Assembly: GCA_020722805.1 (NCBI GenBank)
Contig: DYKA01000008.1
Coordinates: 1 to 36,749 of the forward strand
Direction: 5' to 3'
Length of the DNA: 36,749 bases
Source of the DNA: Vermiphilus sp.
Lineage (GTDB): Bacteria > Ratteibacteria > UBA8468 > B48-G9 > DTJG01
Positions 24,761 through 32,544 of the stretch are shown here, one piece after another (position 1 is the first letter of the stretch; the number at the start of each line of letters is the position of its first letter). Made by a program: the position numbers and the translations under genes. Under the pieces are notes generated by a model. That model ran no database searches, was not told the origin of the DNA, and saw nothing but the letters and a program-made list of their open reading frames with translations.

Positions 24761-25804
24761 ATGCGAGTTCTTCATTTACCGGTTAATACTGCATCAATAC
24801 CTTCTCATACTGTAAGGGGACTCTGCAAAATTGGCATTGATGCACGAGGACTTGTCTATGGTTCATCAAGAATCCAATCCTTTGAAAGATTGAAAGTTAT
24901 TGGTTCAAATGCAAAACCAGCCAGATATAGTATTGCATGGTTCCTGTGGGTATATAATTTTTTCAGATGGACAATGTGGGCAGATGTCATCCACTGGTAT
25001 TGCGGTGCATCAGCACTTCTTCCATTTGACCTTGACATTCTTTTCCTTCGTTTGCTTCGCAAGAGTTGTATTGTGGAATGGCTCGGCTCAGACATAAGGA
25101 TTTCTGAAATTGAGATTAAGGACAATCCATATTTCAGAAGTATCGTTTCAAATCTGCCCGGGTACGGAAGGGCTGAAAAATCTTATAAAAAACAGACCGA
25201 ATTTGCAAAAGCAGGCTTCGTAAGCATTGTGTCAGTTGGCATGTTAAGGTATATTAAGCCGGATACTTTTCAAAAAATTTTTATCGTGCCTCAAAGACTT
25301 GTTCTATCTGATTATCAACCCGTGTATCCTGACCCGAACAAAATAAAACCTATCCTCGTACATTCTCCTTCCAATCCAGTAATCAAAGGAACTCAAAGAC
25401 TAATAAATGTAATAGAAAAACTTCAAAAAAAGTATGAATTTGATTTCAAGTTAGTCAGTGGAATTCCGCGTGAGGAAAACCTTAAAATCATTCAGAAAGC
25501 GGATATCTATTTAGACCAGTTTATAATCGGAGACTACGGCATGGCTGCCTTAGAAGCAATGGCGTTGGGTAAACCGGTCCTGTGTTATATCAAGCCATCA
25601 ATAATAGAACAGTATCCAGCTGATTTTCCTGTTGTTAATGCAAATCTTGATAACCTTGAAAGTGTGCTGGAACCTTTGATTAATGATGGTAAATTGAGGA
25701 ATAAAATAGGGAAACTGGGAAGAAAATATGTGGAAAAATACCACGATGCAGAAAAAATAGCAAAACAACTGGTCAGGATATATAATGAGTTGAAACGCAG
25801 GTGA
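24761..25804 (+). CDS. GT-B glycosyltransferase (GT4-like)
   Basis: 347 residues. The N-terminus MRVLHLPVNTASIPSHTVRG looks like a GT4 acceptor domain. The middle has DVIHWYCGASALLPFDLD and VEWLGSDIRISE, seen in a loosely defined group of surface-polysaccharide transferases. The donor domain has ILVHSPSNPVIKGTQRLI, KADIYLDQFIIGDYGMAALEAMALGKPVLCY, the latter matching the GT4 EX7E region less one residue. The start at ATG 24761 is four bases after the upstream stop; the longer frame from 24704 is a shadow of the acyltransferase. Sugar and linkage unknown. Confidence 0.82.
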   Translation: MRVLHLPVNTASIPSHTVRGLCKIGIDARGLVYGSSRIQSFERLKVIGSNAKPARYSIAWFLWVYNFFRWTMWADVIHWYCGASALLPFDLDILFLRLLRKSCIVEWLGSDIRISEIEIKDNPYFRSIVSNLPGYGRAEKSYKKQTEFAKAGFVSIVSVGMLRYIKPDTFQKIFIVPQRLVLSDYQPVYPDPNKIKPILVHSPSNPVIKGTQRLINVIEKLQKKYEFDFKLVSGIPREENLKIIQKADIYLDQFIIGDYGMAALEAMALGKPVLCYIKPSIIEQYPADFPVVNANLDNLESVLEPLINDGKLRNKIGKLGRKYVEKYHDAEKIAKQLVRIYNELKRR

Positions 25805-25832
25805 AAATTTTTTCAAAACAATCTATCGTGTC

Positions 25833-27080
25833 ATGAACAAAAGGGTATTATACATAACCTACCATTTCCCGCCGTCAAAAAAAGTGGGTGCGGTGAGAGC
25901 AAAAGGATTTGCAAAATATATGCCCGCTTTTAACTGGAAAGTTACAGTTCTTTCGCCTGTTCTTCCGGGAAATCCAGACAGCCAGTTTCACATTGTGGAA
26001 ACCCATCCGCCCTACCAGAAAATACTTCCATATATCCTTGATTCAAAACTCCGCAGACGGATGAGAAACATCCCGTCCTGTATGCCGGCGATTCACAAAA
26101 GAATCTATTCATTTTTTAGAGGAATGATAGATATCCCAGATAGCAGAATCGGCTGGCTCCCATTTGCAGTGTGTGCGGGTAAAAAAATTATTGAGAAAGA
26201 AAAACCATATGCAATTGTAAGCAATTTTGGTCCTGCTACCTGCCACATAATTGCCTCATATCTTAAAAAATCTTATCCTGAAATTTTCTGGCTTGCTGAT
26301 TTCAGAGACCCGTGGACACAATTCAGAAATCCTTCATTAAGAACCAGTTTTGAAAAGTCCCTTGAGAGTAAAACCCTCAGGCATGCCGATGCTTTATCCA
26401 TAGTTTCAGAATACCTTGCAGATGCGCTCCGTAGGGATTATCCTGATAAACGGGTTTATGTTATCCCGAACGGTTTTGACCCTGATGAGATGACAACAGA
26501 AAACAATCCTGAGACACCTATGTTCGTAATCACTCATACCGGCTCACTGCACCCGAAATTTCGAACACCAGAGATTCTTTTCAAAGCGCTGCAAAATCTC
26601 ATTAAATTGAAAAAAATCAGGAAAGAGCATATCAGGGTAATGTTTTATGGACACAACCAGTTATGGGTTTTGAAACAGGCATGCCAGTATAATCTCAAAG
26701 ATATTGTATCTTATGAGGGCACAAGAAACCGTGAGGAAATCCTTGAGATTCAAAGAAACAGTCAGATTCTTCTGCTCATCTGGCGTTCCGGAAAAGGCGA
26801 AGAGGGAACCCTGACTGGAAAAATTTTTGAATACCTTGCTGCTGGAAGATCAATAATTTCTATAGGTGAAAATGCAGGTGAGGTTGAACGACTTCTTCAA
26901 AAAACAAATGCCGGTGTGCATTGCAGAACTGTTTCAGAAATACAAGATTTACTCTACCGGGAATATCAACAGTGGCTGGCAGACGGCAGGGTAAAATATG
27001 AAGGTGTTAGGCAAGAGATAATGAAATACAGCCATATAGAAATGGCAAGAAAATTTTCACAGGCAATAGAAAATGGTTAA
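25833..27080 (+). CDS. Glycosyltransferase, GT4-like
   Basis: 415 residues. N-terminal YITYHFPPSKKVGAVRAKGFAKYM is the common GT4 opening. IVSNFGPATCHIIASYLK, WLADFRDPWTQ, ALSIVSEYLADAL and VIPNGFDPDEM follow. The donor half has THTGSLHPKFRTPEILFKAL and GTLTGKIFEYLAAGRSIISIGE near 330-350, in place of the classic EX7E. Unusually it is preceded by 28 bases with no clear ribosome site. It overlaps the deacetylase gene by eight bases. Probably cytosolic and membrane-associated. Donor and acceptor unknown. Confidence 0.85.
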   Translation: MNKRVLYITYHFPPSKKVGAVRAKGFAKYMPAFNWKVTVLSPVLPGNPDSQFHIVETHPPYQKILPYILDSKLRRRMRNIPSCMPAIHKRIYSFFRGMIDIPDSRIGWLPFAVCAGKKIIEKEKPYAIVSNFGPATCHIIASYLKKSYPEIFWLADFRDPWTQFRNPSLRTSFEKSLESKTLRHADALSIVSEYLADALRRDYPDKRVYVIPNGFDPDEMTTENNPETPMFVITHTGSLHPKFRTPEILFKALQNLIKLKKIRKEHIRVMFYGHNQLWVLKQACQYNLKDIVSYEGTRNREEILEIQRNSQILLLIWRSGKGEEGTLTGKIFEYLAAGRSIISIGENAGEVERLLQKTNAGVHCRTVSEIQDLLYREYQQWLADGRVKYEGVRQEIMKYSHIEMARKFSQAIENG

Positions 27081-28023
27081 ATTCCAGTTTATTAAGACAC
27101 TGAAGATTCTACTTGAGCCATTCAAGCCAGATAATTATGAACTTAATAAGTTCATAACTTTTATGAAGTTTGATGGATACGCTGACCACTTCTATAAAAT
27201 AAAAAAATTGTTATCCCGCAGATACAGAGAAAACCAGCAATTGATTGTTTCAAGAAAAATTTCGCTGATAAGAAAAAGATTTGCTGAATTCTCAGGAAGA
27301 CAGTTTATACCGGAAAATGACATCTATCTTGTCAGGGTTGATGACTATCCCCACTGGGAATACAAGAATGACCTTTTTGAAAAATTTGCTGAAATTTTTG
27401 AGGAAAAAGGAATAAACTTTCTTGTCGGAGTGGTTCCGGAACTGAGTGAAGACCGCCACAATACCATGAACAAAAATTTCAGGAAACTCAGCGATAGGGA
27501 TGCGATAACCTTAAAAAAGTTTTCGGTTCTTGAATTGGCATTGCATGGACTCACCCACCAAACAATCAGAAAAAAACCATATTCAGAATTTGCAGGGCTG
27601 TCCGTGAAACAAACTGCTGAAAGAATTGAAAAGGGAGTTGAAACCCTCAAACAATTCGATTTTTTCCCCGCGGGGATTATCTCCCCATTTGATACATTTA
27701 ATTCAAGGAATTTTCAGGCATTCTCCTCTTTTTTCAAAATCATATGCGGCGGCTACCCAAGTGCGTCAAGTTTCGGCTTCTGGATTTCGCCGTGCGTGAT
27801 AAACAATTCGGTTTATATTGCCTCTTACAGTCCGTTTTCAGGAAAAGCGAAAAATATTTTAAGACACCTGTCCGAGAAAAAAAATCAGTCCGAGGTGATA
27901 TCTATTACAATTCACTGGGCAAGTGAAGTGGAAAACAATTTTCTTTACGTTAAACAGATTGCAGAAATAATAAAAGGTAGAACCCTTTCGTGGAAAAGGT
28001 TTGCCGACCTTTACTGCAGATGA
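27073..28023 (+). CDS. Polysaccharide deacetylase-like protein (CE4/DUF2334 type)
   Basis: 316 residues. After a Lys-rich N-terminal 90 residues comes a NodB-like core: YLVRVDDYPHWEYKN supplies the catalytic Asp pair, and ELALHGLTHQT the H-x3-H metal motif. FPAGIISPFDTFNSR follows, and VISITIHWASE may supply the last His. It should remove N-acetyl groups from a sugar, fitting a pathway full of N-acetylated sugars, but substrate and even enzymatic activity are inferred. No signal peptide is seen, so it would act in the cytosol on a lipid-linked or monomeric substrate. It is the last + strand gene of the locus; its stop is only five bases from the stop of the convergent GT9 gene, with no terminator hairpin between. 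Confidence 0.75.
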   Translation: MVKFQFIKTLKILLEPFKPDNYELNKFITFMKFDGYADHFYKIKKLLSRRYRENQQLIVSRKISLIRKRFAEFSGRQFIPENDIYLVRVDDYPHWEYKNDLFEKFAEIFEEKGINFLVGVVPELSEDRHNTMNKNFRKLSDRDAITLKKFSVLELALHGLTHQTIRKKPYSEFAGLSVKQTAERIEKGVETLKQFDFFPAGIISPFDTFNSRNFQAFSSFFKIICGGYPSASSFGFWISPCVINNSVYIASYSPFSGKAKNILRHLSEKKNQSEVISITIHWASEVENNFLYVKQIAEIIKGRTLSWKRFADLYCR

Positions 28024-28028
28024 AAAAA

Positions 28029-28850
28029 TCAAACAATACCAAGGGAATTTTTGCCTGCTTCAATCACTTCCTCAACAGAAATATCAAGCAAACATCTGCG
28101 ATTATATGGGCACCGGGATTTTGCCCTGCGCATCTTGCAGGGAGAACACTCCAGTTCTTTGTAAATGGCTATGCTTCGCGGGCTGAGCGGGCCCCACTTC
28201 ACGGGACTTTTCAAACCAAAAATACCCACAATTGGAGTGTTGACCAGCCCTGCAAAATGCAGCCTTCCACTTTCATTACTTATGCACAGTTCGCTTTTCG
28301 CACAAAACAAGGCACCATAAACGGGATTTCTCCCAAATTCATCATCAATCAAAGCCGGAATTACAGGCTTGTGTGTCATTCTTTCTGCAACGTGCTTCAA
28401 CAATTCCATTTCCTTGTAACTTCCCAGCAGGAGCACAGAATATCCATACTCGCAGAAAGCGTCTGCGACAGCAGCAAATCTTTCGGCGGGCCAGCGTTTC
28501 ACAGGTTCAGATGCACCAGGAAAAATACAAACCCGCTTCCCTGTTAGAGAAAGGATACTGGATACTTTTTCTTCGTAATGCGCAGGGAACCTGATGTCAA
28601 CCCATGTCTTAACATCCCTTTTACCCAGCACCCTGCACAGGGCAAGCAACTGAAAAATATCATGAACATTCTTTCTTCCTCTCTGATTAAATCTCCAGTT
28701 TGAAAAAAGACATCCTGTGCCATAACCGAGCCGGTACTTAACCGGCAACAGTGCAAGTATCAGATTTATAACAGAATATCTCTGGGTATCTATCAAAAGG
28801 CCAACATTCTCTTTCAGACACAGACAAAAGAGAGAAAACCATTTCTTCAA
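28029..28850 (-). CDS. GT9 glycosyltransferase, C-terminal part of a frame-split gene
   Basis: 273 residues beginning at TTG 28850. It starts inside the fold (VGLLIDTQRY equals the third strand) and contains PGASEPVKRWPAERF, NESGRLHFAG (donor-site motif, Asp replaced by Glu), GIFGLKSPVKWGP and the Cys tail ECSPCKMRRAKSRC. The missing N-terminal third, with its GD motif, is the overlapping ORF at 28847-29143 in the +1 frame. Joining them by a -1 shift at the A7 run (28859-28865 on the + strand) gives a normal-length GT9 of about 370 residues. Translation could also restart at the TTG, whose first base lies in the stop region of the upstream ORF. This half is visibly more G/C-rich than the N-terminal part. 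Confidence 0.8.
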   Translation of the reverse strand: MKKWFSLFCLCLKENVGLLIDTQRYSVINLILALLPVKYRLGYGTGCLFSNWRFNQRGRKNVHDIFQLLALCRVLGKRDVKTWVDIRFPAHYEEKVSSILSLTGKRVCIFPGASEPVKRWPAERFAAVADAFCEYGYSVLLLGSYKEMELLKHVAERMTHKPVIPALIDDEFGRNPVYGALFCAKSELCISNESGRLHFAGLVNTPIVGIFGLKSPVKWGPLSPRSIAIYKELECSPCKMRRAKSRCPYNRRCLLDISVEEVIEAGKNSLGIV

Positions 28851-29143
28851 AACCTCTCTTTTTTTCTCATTCTCAATTCATAATAGATGTCAACAAATGG
28901 TAGAATTTCAGAAAATTTTTCAAGACCACTTAATCTGTGTCCAACAAAAATTATCCTTGATTGAGGAAACATTTCCTTCAATGTTTTGAAAAAAGGCATA
29001 GAAAGCATAAAATCGCCGTAGTGAGATTCACCAATAAAAACCATGATTGTCTTCACTCTGTTCTGAAGTTTGAGATAAGATGGATTTCTGTAAAATTTTT
29101 CAAATCTTTCAGAAGGATAATCAATGGGATGATAAAATTTCAT
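28847..29143 (-). CDS. GT9 glycosyltransferase, N-terminal part of a frame-split gene
   Basis: About 98 residues from ATG 29143 (ATG 29152 and TTG 29185 are also in frame). It carries the GT9 opening TIMVFIGESHYGDFMLSMPFF, with the GD motif that supplies the catalytic Asp, and IIFVGHRLSGLEKF, then stops right after MRKKERF. The rest of the fold is in the -1 frame at 28850. On its own it cannot be an enzyme. It starts within the end of the upstream GT4 gene, which it overlaps by 23 bases. The A-rich codons before the stop include the heptamer AAAAAAA in the phase A-AAA-AAA, which is a slippery sequence. An inactivating indel, a sequencing or assembly error and programmed frameshifting are all possible. 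Confidence 0.72.
   Translation of the reverse strand: MKFYHPIDYPSERFEKFYRNPSYLKLQNRVKTIMVFIGESHYGDFMLSMPFFKTLKEMFPQSRIIFVGHRLSGLEKFSEILPFVDIYYELRMRKKERF
28859..28865 (-). other. A7 run: candidate -1 frameshift site or homopolymer indel
   Basis: On the minus strand seven A residues read A AAA AAA in the frame of the N-terminal GT9 ORF. A -1 slip here enters the frame of the C-terminal ORF with no stop in between; the N frame ends at a TGA about ten bases further on. The -1 frame is closed by a TGA some 20 bases upstream, so the switch must occur in this short window. Confidence 0.6.
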
Positions 29144-30170
29144 AGAAAACATTTTCAAGAATTTTAGTTTGATTGGAATAATCAAATGATTTTATTTCTC
29201 TATTTCCACTAATTGCAATATCCTTCCATTTATCAGGATGTTCAATGAGATACAAAACTGCCTCTGTCAGTCCGTCAATATCACCCGGTCTGCAGATAAT
29301 GGCCGATTCATTTTGCCTGGAAAAATCCTTTATTCCACCGACATCAGTTGTAACAACACAACAGCCACAAGCCATTGCTTCCATAGGTGGATTTGGAGAC
29401 GCATCCTCAAAACTCGGAAAAATCAAAATATCAATACTTCTATAAAACAATAACATTCTATCGCTATTGATTCCATATATAAATTCCACAAAGTTAGGGA
29501 TTTGGCTTTCTTTTTTAAGTCCTGCGACAAGAAACCTTAATTCTGGAAATTTTTGTTTAATATTTTCCATAACCTTGAAACCAATGTTCATTCCTTTATG
29601 AGCAGCATTTTTACCTCCATAAAAAACCATCCCAACTGAAACTGGTTTTTCGTACTTTCTACCTCCAGGATTAAAAAAATTACAGTCAACACCATTACCA
29701 ACACGGTAAATTCTGTGCTGGGGATATAACTGTTTCAAACTTTCATAAACAAATGTTGATGATGGGATAAGAACGATATCATGCGGTATATCCACAGTTT
29801 TTTTAAGCATTTGTATGTTTGATACCCTCATCACCTTTCTCCCTATCTGTTTACTCCATGATGCAATTTCACTTATCAAATTGGCAGACCTGAAGAATGT
29901 TATGTCAGCGTTTCTTATCCATTTTTCTTTATATTCTGGTATGATAATCACAGGGGGCTTGCAATTCATCCAACAAGGATAATATCTTTTTCTTTTCAGT
30001 ATAAAACCTGCAAATTTTCTTATGGTGTATTCAAAACCTTTACTGTTTGGATTATATCCTTTGTATATCAAAACATCATGTTTTTCAGAAAGCCGATTAC
30101 AAAATTCAAGAATTGGACGGGAAGCACCACTGGGTTTTTTACCTATGTTTAAAAGTATATTGATAACCAT
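29121..30170 (-). CDS. Glycosyltransferase family 4
   Basis: 349 residues from ATG 30170, chosen because AGGAAA sits five bases upstream on the minus strand; the frame is open to 30200. GT-B fold: NIGKKPSGASRPILEF opening, ITFFRSANLISEI, YRVGNGVDCNFFNPGG hinge, GMVFYGGKNAAHKGMNI, LVAGLKKESQIPNF and the complete FPSFEDASPNPPMEAMACG (EX7E type) near 265-283. With the GT9 pieces it forms the only minus-strand transcription unit, led by its own promoter and divergent from gatC. Base composition is visibly lower in G/C than most of the window, as in the GT4 at 20941. Substrate unknown. Confidence 0.9.
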   Translation of the reverse strand: MVINILLNIGKKPSGASRPILEFCNRLSEKHDVLIYKGYNPNSKGFEYTIRKFAGFILKRKRYYPCWMNCKPPVIIIPEYKEKWIRNADITFFRSANLISEIASWSKQIGRKVMRVSNIQMLKKTVDIPHDIVLIPSSTFVYESLKQLYPQHRIYRVGNGVDCNFFNPGGRKYEKPVSVGMVFYGGKNAAHKGMNIGFKVMENIKQKFPELRFLVAGLKKESQIPNFVEFIYGINSDRMLLFYRSIDILIFPSFEDASPNPPMEAMACGCCVVTTDVGGIKDFSRQNESAIICRPGDIDGLTEAVLYLIEHPDKWKDIAISGNREIKSFDYSNQTKILENVFYEILSSH

Positions 30171-30195
30171 ATTATTTCCTGTGCAAAATTGAAAA

Positions 30196-30225
30196 ATCAT
30201 ACCATAAATTGCTGAGTTTTTACAA
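30196..30225 (-). promoter_or_regulatory. Promoter of the inverted GT4-GT9 unit
   Basis: On the minus strand TTGTAA (+ strand 30220-30225), an 18-base spacer and TATGAT (30196-30201). The expected start of transcription near 30189 leaves a leader of about 18 bases containing AGGAAA before ATG 30170. It is divergent from the gatC promoter about 50 bases away. Confidence 0.5.
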
Positions 30226-30248
30226 TATTCACCTTTCTCTTGAATATT

Positions 30249-30277
30249 TTGACCGATAACAATTTTCCATGTATAAT
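30249..30277 (+). promoter_or_regulatory. Sigma70-like promoter of the gatC-accA-hisG run
   Basis: TTGACC at 30249-30254, a 17-base spacer and consensus TATAAT at 30272-30277. Transcription from about 30284 gives a leader of roughly 13 bases with GGAG at 30288-30291 before the ATG at 30297. Best-matching promoter in the window. It is not leaderless, unlike the three others on this strand. Confidence 0.65.
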
Positions 30278-30296
30278 GTAAGGAAATGGAGAAGAC

Positions 30297-30584
30297 ATGG
30301 TAGAGATTGACAGAAAAACAGTTGAGTATCTTGTAAAACTCGCAAGAATTAAGATTGACGAAAACCAGATGGACAGAATTGTTTCTGACCTTCGCACAAT
30401 TGTTTCATATGTTTCCCAGCTCAGCCAGATTGATACAAAAGACATACAGCCCGTAAAACATGTCCTTTCCCTTTATAATATCAGCAGAAAAGACCAAGTC
30501 AGACAATCGCTTCCTGCCCAAGAAGTTCTGAAGAATGCACCCGAAAAGGCAGGAAATTTTTTCAAGGTTCCCAAGATAATCTAA
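30297..30584 (+). CDS. gatC: Asp-tRNA(Asn)/Glu-tRNA(Gln) amidotransferase subunit C
   Basis: 95 residues, normal for GatC, the small linker subunit that holds GatA and GatB together in the enzyme turning mischarged Glu-tRNA(Gln) or Asp-tRNA(Asn) into the correct species. Seen: IDRKTVEYLVKLARIKI start, DLRTIVSYVSQLSQIDT, VKHV and a C-terminal APEKAGNFFKVPKII, the standard ending. GatA and GatB, often next to gatC, are not here; accA follows one base after the stop. The gene has the clearest promoter of the window. Confidence 0.95.
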   Translation: MVEIDRKTVEYLVKLARIKIDENQMDRIVSDLRTIVSYVSQLSQIDTKDIQPVKHVLSLYNISRKDQVRQSLPAQEVLKNAPEKAGNFFKVPKII

Positions 30585-30585
30585 A

Positions 30586-31560
30586 ATGAAAAGAAAATAT
30601 CTGGACTTTGAAAAACCATTGGAGGAAATAGAGAAAAAGATTGTTCATCTTCATGAGACAAGAAAGAAAAAGAACGTGGACAACCAGCCTCAGATAACTC
30701 AAATGCAGCAACTTTTCCGTGAAACCACAAAACAGATATATTCAAATCTTACAGCATGGCAAAAGGTACTTGTTGCAAGACATCCTCAGAGACCTCATAC
30801 GAGTGACTACATTTCAAAGATGCTTGATGATTCTTATGAGCTACACGGTGATAGAATATGCAAGGACGACCCGGCGATTATAGCATCAGTGGGGAAGTTC
30901 AGAGGCAGGCCTGTTGTCATCATAGGTCATCAGAAAGGAAAGGATACGGAAGAAAATATCAAGAGAAACTTTGGTATGGCGCATCCTGAGGGATACAGAA
31001 AAGCACTCAGAATTATGAAAATGGCTGAAAAATTTTCGTTTCCAATAATAACGCTTGTTGATACTCCTGGTGCACATCCTCATATACAGGCAGAGGAAAG
31101 AAATCAGGCACTCGCGATCGCCAACAACATCTATGAAATGTCTCAGATAAGAACTCCAATCATTGTTGTGATAATAGGGGAGGGGGGCAGTGGAGGCGCA
31201 CTCGGAATAGGGGTTGGCGATGTTATTGTCATGCTTGAATTCGCAATCTATTCCGTGATATCACCTGAAGGGTGTGCCTCAATCCTGTGGAAAGATCAGA
31301 GAGCGCTGACAGAAGCTGCAGAATCATTGAAACTGACCGCACCGGAACTTTACAAACTTGGGCTGGTAGATGAAGTATTGAATGAACCATTAGGTGGTGC
31401 ACATTCTCAACCAGAGGAAATGATAAAGATACTTGGAGATTATCTTGAAAAAAAACTTGCTGAACTGTGCTCACTGAACATAAATACTCTTCTTGAAAAA
31501 AGGTATCAAAAATACAGGAATATTGGCATCTATCTGACAGAAAACCAGGAATTGTTATGA
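30586..31560 (+). CDS. accA: Acetyl-CoA carboxylase carboxyltransferase subunit alpha
   Basis: Transfers carboxyl from biotin to acetyl-CoA with AccD, giving malonyl-CoA for fatty acid synthesis. 324 residues, normal. DFEKPLEEIEKKI opens the protein; ARHPQRPHTSDYI, FGMAHPEGYRKALR, TLVDTPGAHP, IGEGGSGGALGIGVGD and SVISPEGCASILWKD are all diagnostic. In the usual PGIGAEERGQ site this protein reads PHIQAEERNQ, a modest variation. accD, accB and accC are not in the window. It is one base from gatC and overlaps hisG by ATGA, so the three are one transcript. Confidence 0.97.
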   Translation: MKRKYLDFEKPLEEIEKKIVHLHETRKKKNVDNQPQITQMQQLFRETTKQIYSNLTAWQKVLVARHPQRPHTSDYISKMLDDSYELHGDRICKDDPAIIASVGKFRGRPVVIIGHQKGKDTEENIKRNFGMAHPEGYRKALRIMKMAEKFSFPIITLVDTPGAHPHIQAEERNQALAIANNIYEMSQIRTPIIVVIIGEGGSGGALGIGVGDVIVMLEFAIYSVISPEGCASILWKDQRALTEAAESLKLTAPELYKLGLVDEVLNEPLGGAHSQPEEMIKILGDYLEKKLAELCSLNINTLLEKRYQKYRNIGIYLTENQELL

Positions 31561-32432
31561 AACAAAAACTGAAGATTGCTCTACCAAAAGGAAGCCTGCA
31601 GGAGTCCACAATTTCCTTATTTACAAATGCTGGCTTTGAGGTTTCAAACATCAGCAGAAGCTATTATCTATCCTTTGATGACCCTGAAATAGAAGCAGTG
31701 TTGATGCGGGCTCAGGAAATACCGAGATATGTTCAGTTAGGTGTTTTTGACGCCGGCATATCAGGTAAGGACTGGATAACAGAAAACAGGGCGGATGTTG
31801 AGGAAATATGCGAACTGTGCTATGCGAAACAGGGGTTGAGGCCTGTAAAAATTGTTCTCGCGGTCCCTGAAAAATCAGAAATAAAATCAGTAAAAGACCT
31901 GAACGGTAAAATTATCGCAACTGAACTTGTAAATCTTACAAGGGATTATCTTAAAAAGCACAGAGTACGATGTGATGTTGAATTTTCGTGGGGAGCAACA
32001 GAAATAAAGGCAGGTCATCTTGTTGATGCCATCGTTGAAATAACAGAAACAGGAACAACTATTTTATCTCACGGCCTGAAAATAATAGATGTGATTATGG
32101 AATCAACCCCACGTTTCTTTGCCAACAGGAATGCATGGAAAAATTCATGGAAAAAGGAAAAAATGACCAGGATCGCGCTTCTTCTTGAAGGAGCCCTGAA
32201 CGCATCAAGAAAGGTCGGACTGAAGATGAACGCTCAGAAAAAACATATACCCGCAATACTTAAGAAGCTGCCGGCAATAAAAAAACCGACAATTTCCCGC
32301 CTTTCAACCAAAAACTGGTATGCACTGGAAACAATAATAGACAAGAAGGAAGCAAAAGAGATTATACCTGAACTGAAAAAACTCGGTGCATCCGGAATAG
32401 TGGAGTATAGTATAAATAAACTTGTTTACTGA
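31557..32432 (+). CDS. hisG: ATP phosphoribosyltransferase HisG, long form
   Basis: First step of histidine synthesis, ATP plus PRPP to phosphoribosyl-ATP. 291 residues, the HisG-L type with its own C-terminal regulatory ACT-like domain (about residue 215 on), so no HisZ is needed and histidine feedback is expected. Motifs: IALPKGSLQEST, GVFDAGISGKDWI, KIATELVNLTRDYL-like segment near 115-130 and AIVEITETGTT for the PRPP loop. It overlaps accA by ATGA. hisH and hisF lie about 20 kb upstream, so his genes are dispersed. AAGGAG after its stop belongs to the next small gene. Confidence 0.95.
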   Translation: MKQKLKIALPKGSLQESTISLFTNAGFEVSNISRSYYLSFDDPEIEAVLMRAQEIPRYVQLGVFDAGISGKDWITENRADVEEICELCYAKQGLRPVKIVLAVPEKSEIKSVKDLNGKIIATELVNLTRDYLKKHRVRCDVEFSWGATEIKAGHLVDAIVEITETGTTILSHGLKIIDVIMESTPRFFANRNAWKNSWKKEKMTRIALLLEGALNASRKVGLKMNAQKKHIPAILKKLPAIKKPTISRLSTKNWYALETIIDKKEAKEIIPELKKLGASGIVEYSINKLVY

Positions 32433-32448
32433 CAGGAAGGAGAACTGC

Positions 32449-32544
32449 ATGCCCTGCGGAAGAAAAAGGAAAAAAAGAAAAATAAAAACCCATAAGAGGA
32501 AGAAGCAGCTGCGTGCATTGCGGCATAAAAAGAGAAAAAGATAA
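32449..32544 (+). CDS. COX24/AURKAIP1-like very basic 31-residue protein
   Basis: Start ATG 32449, stop TAA 32542-32544, preceded by a near-perfect AAGGAG at 32437-32442 at optimal spacing. 31 residues, more than half Lys or Arg: MPCGRKRKKRKIKTHKRKK and on to a basic tail. The order K-x-x-T/M-H-K-R-K-K-x-L-R resembles the C-terminal domain of mitochondrial mS38 (AURKAIP1, yeast Cox24) and the tiny bacterial proteins annotated with it. mS38 is a small-subunit mitoribosome protein that contacts rRNA, so a ribosome-bound peptide is likely. It ends on the base before the TPR lipoprotein start. An eL41-like basic peptide is an alternative. Confidence 0.78.
   Translation: MPCGRKRKKRKIKTHKRKKQLRALRHKKRKR

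Noticed and set aside
28024-28028. Shared bidirectional terminator between convergent genes
   Set aside because: Only five bases separate the stops, and no hairpin with a T-run is visible around them.
27990-28547. 185-residue + strand ORF over the GT9 gene
   Set aside because: The minus strand encodes diagnostic GT9 motifs in this interval; the + frame is a shadow.
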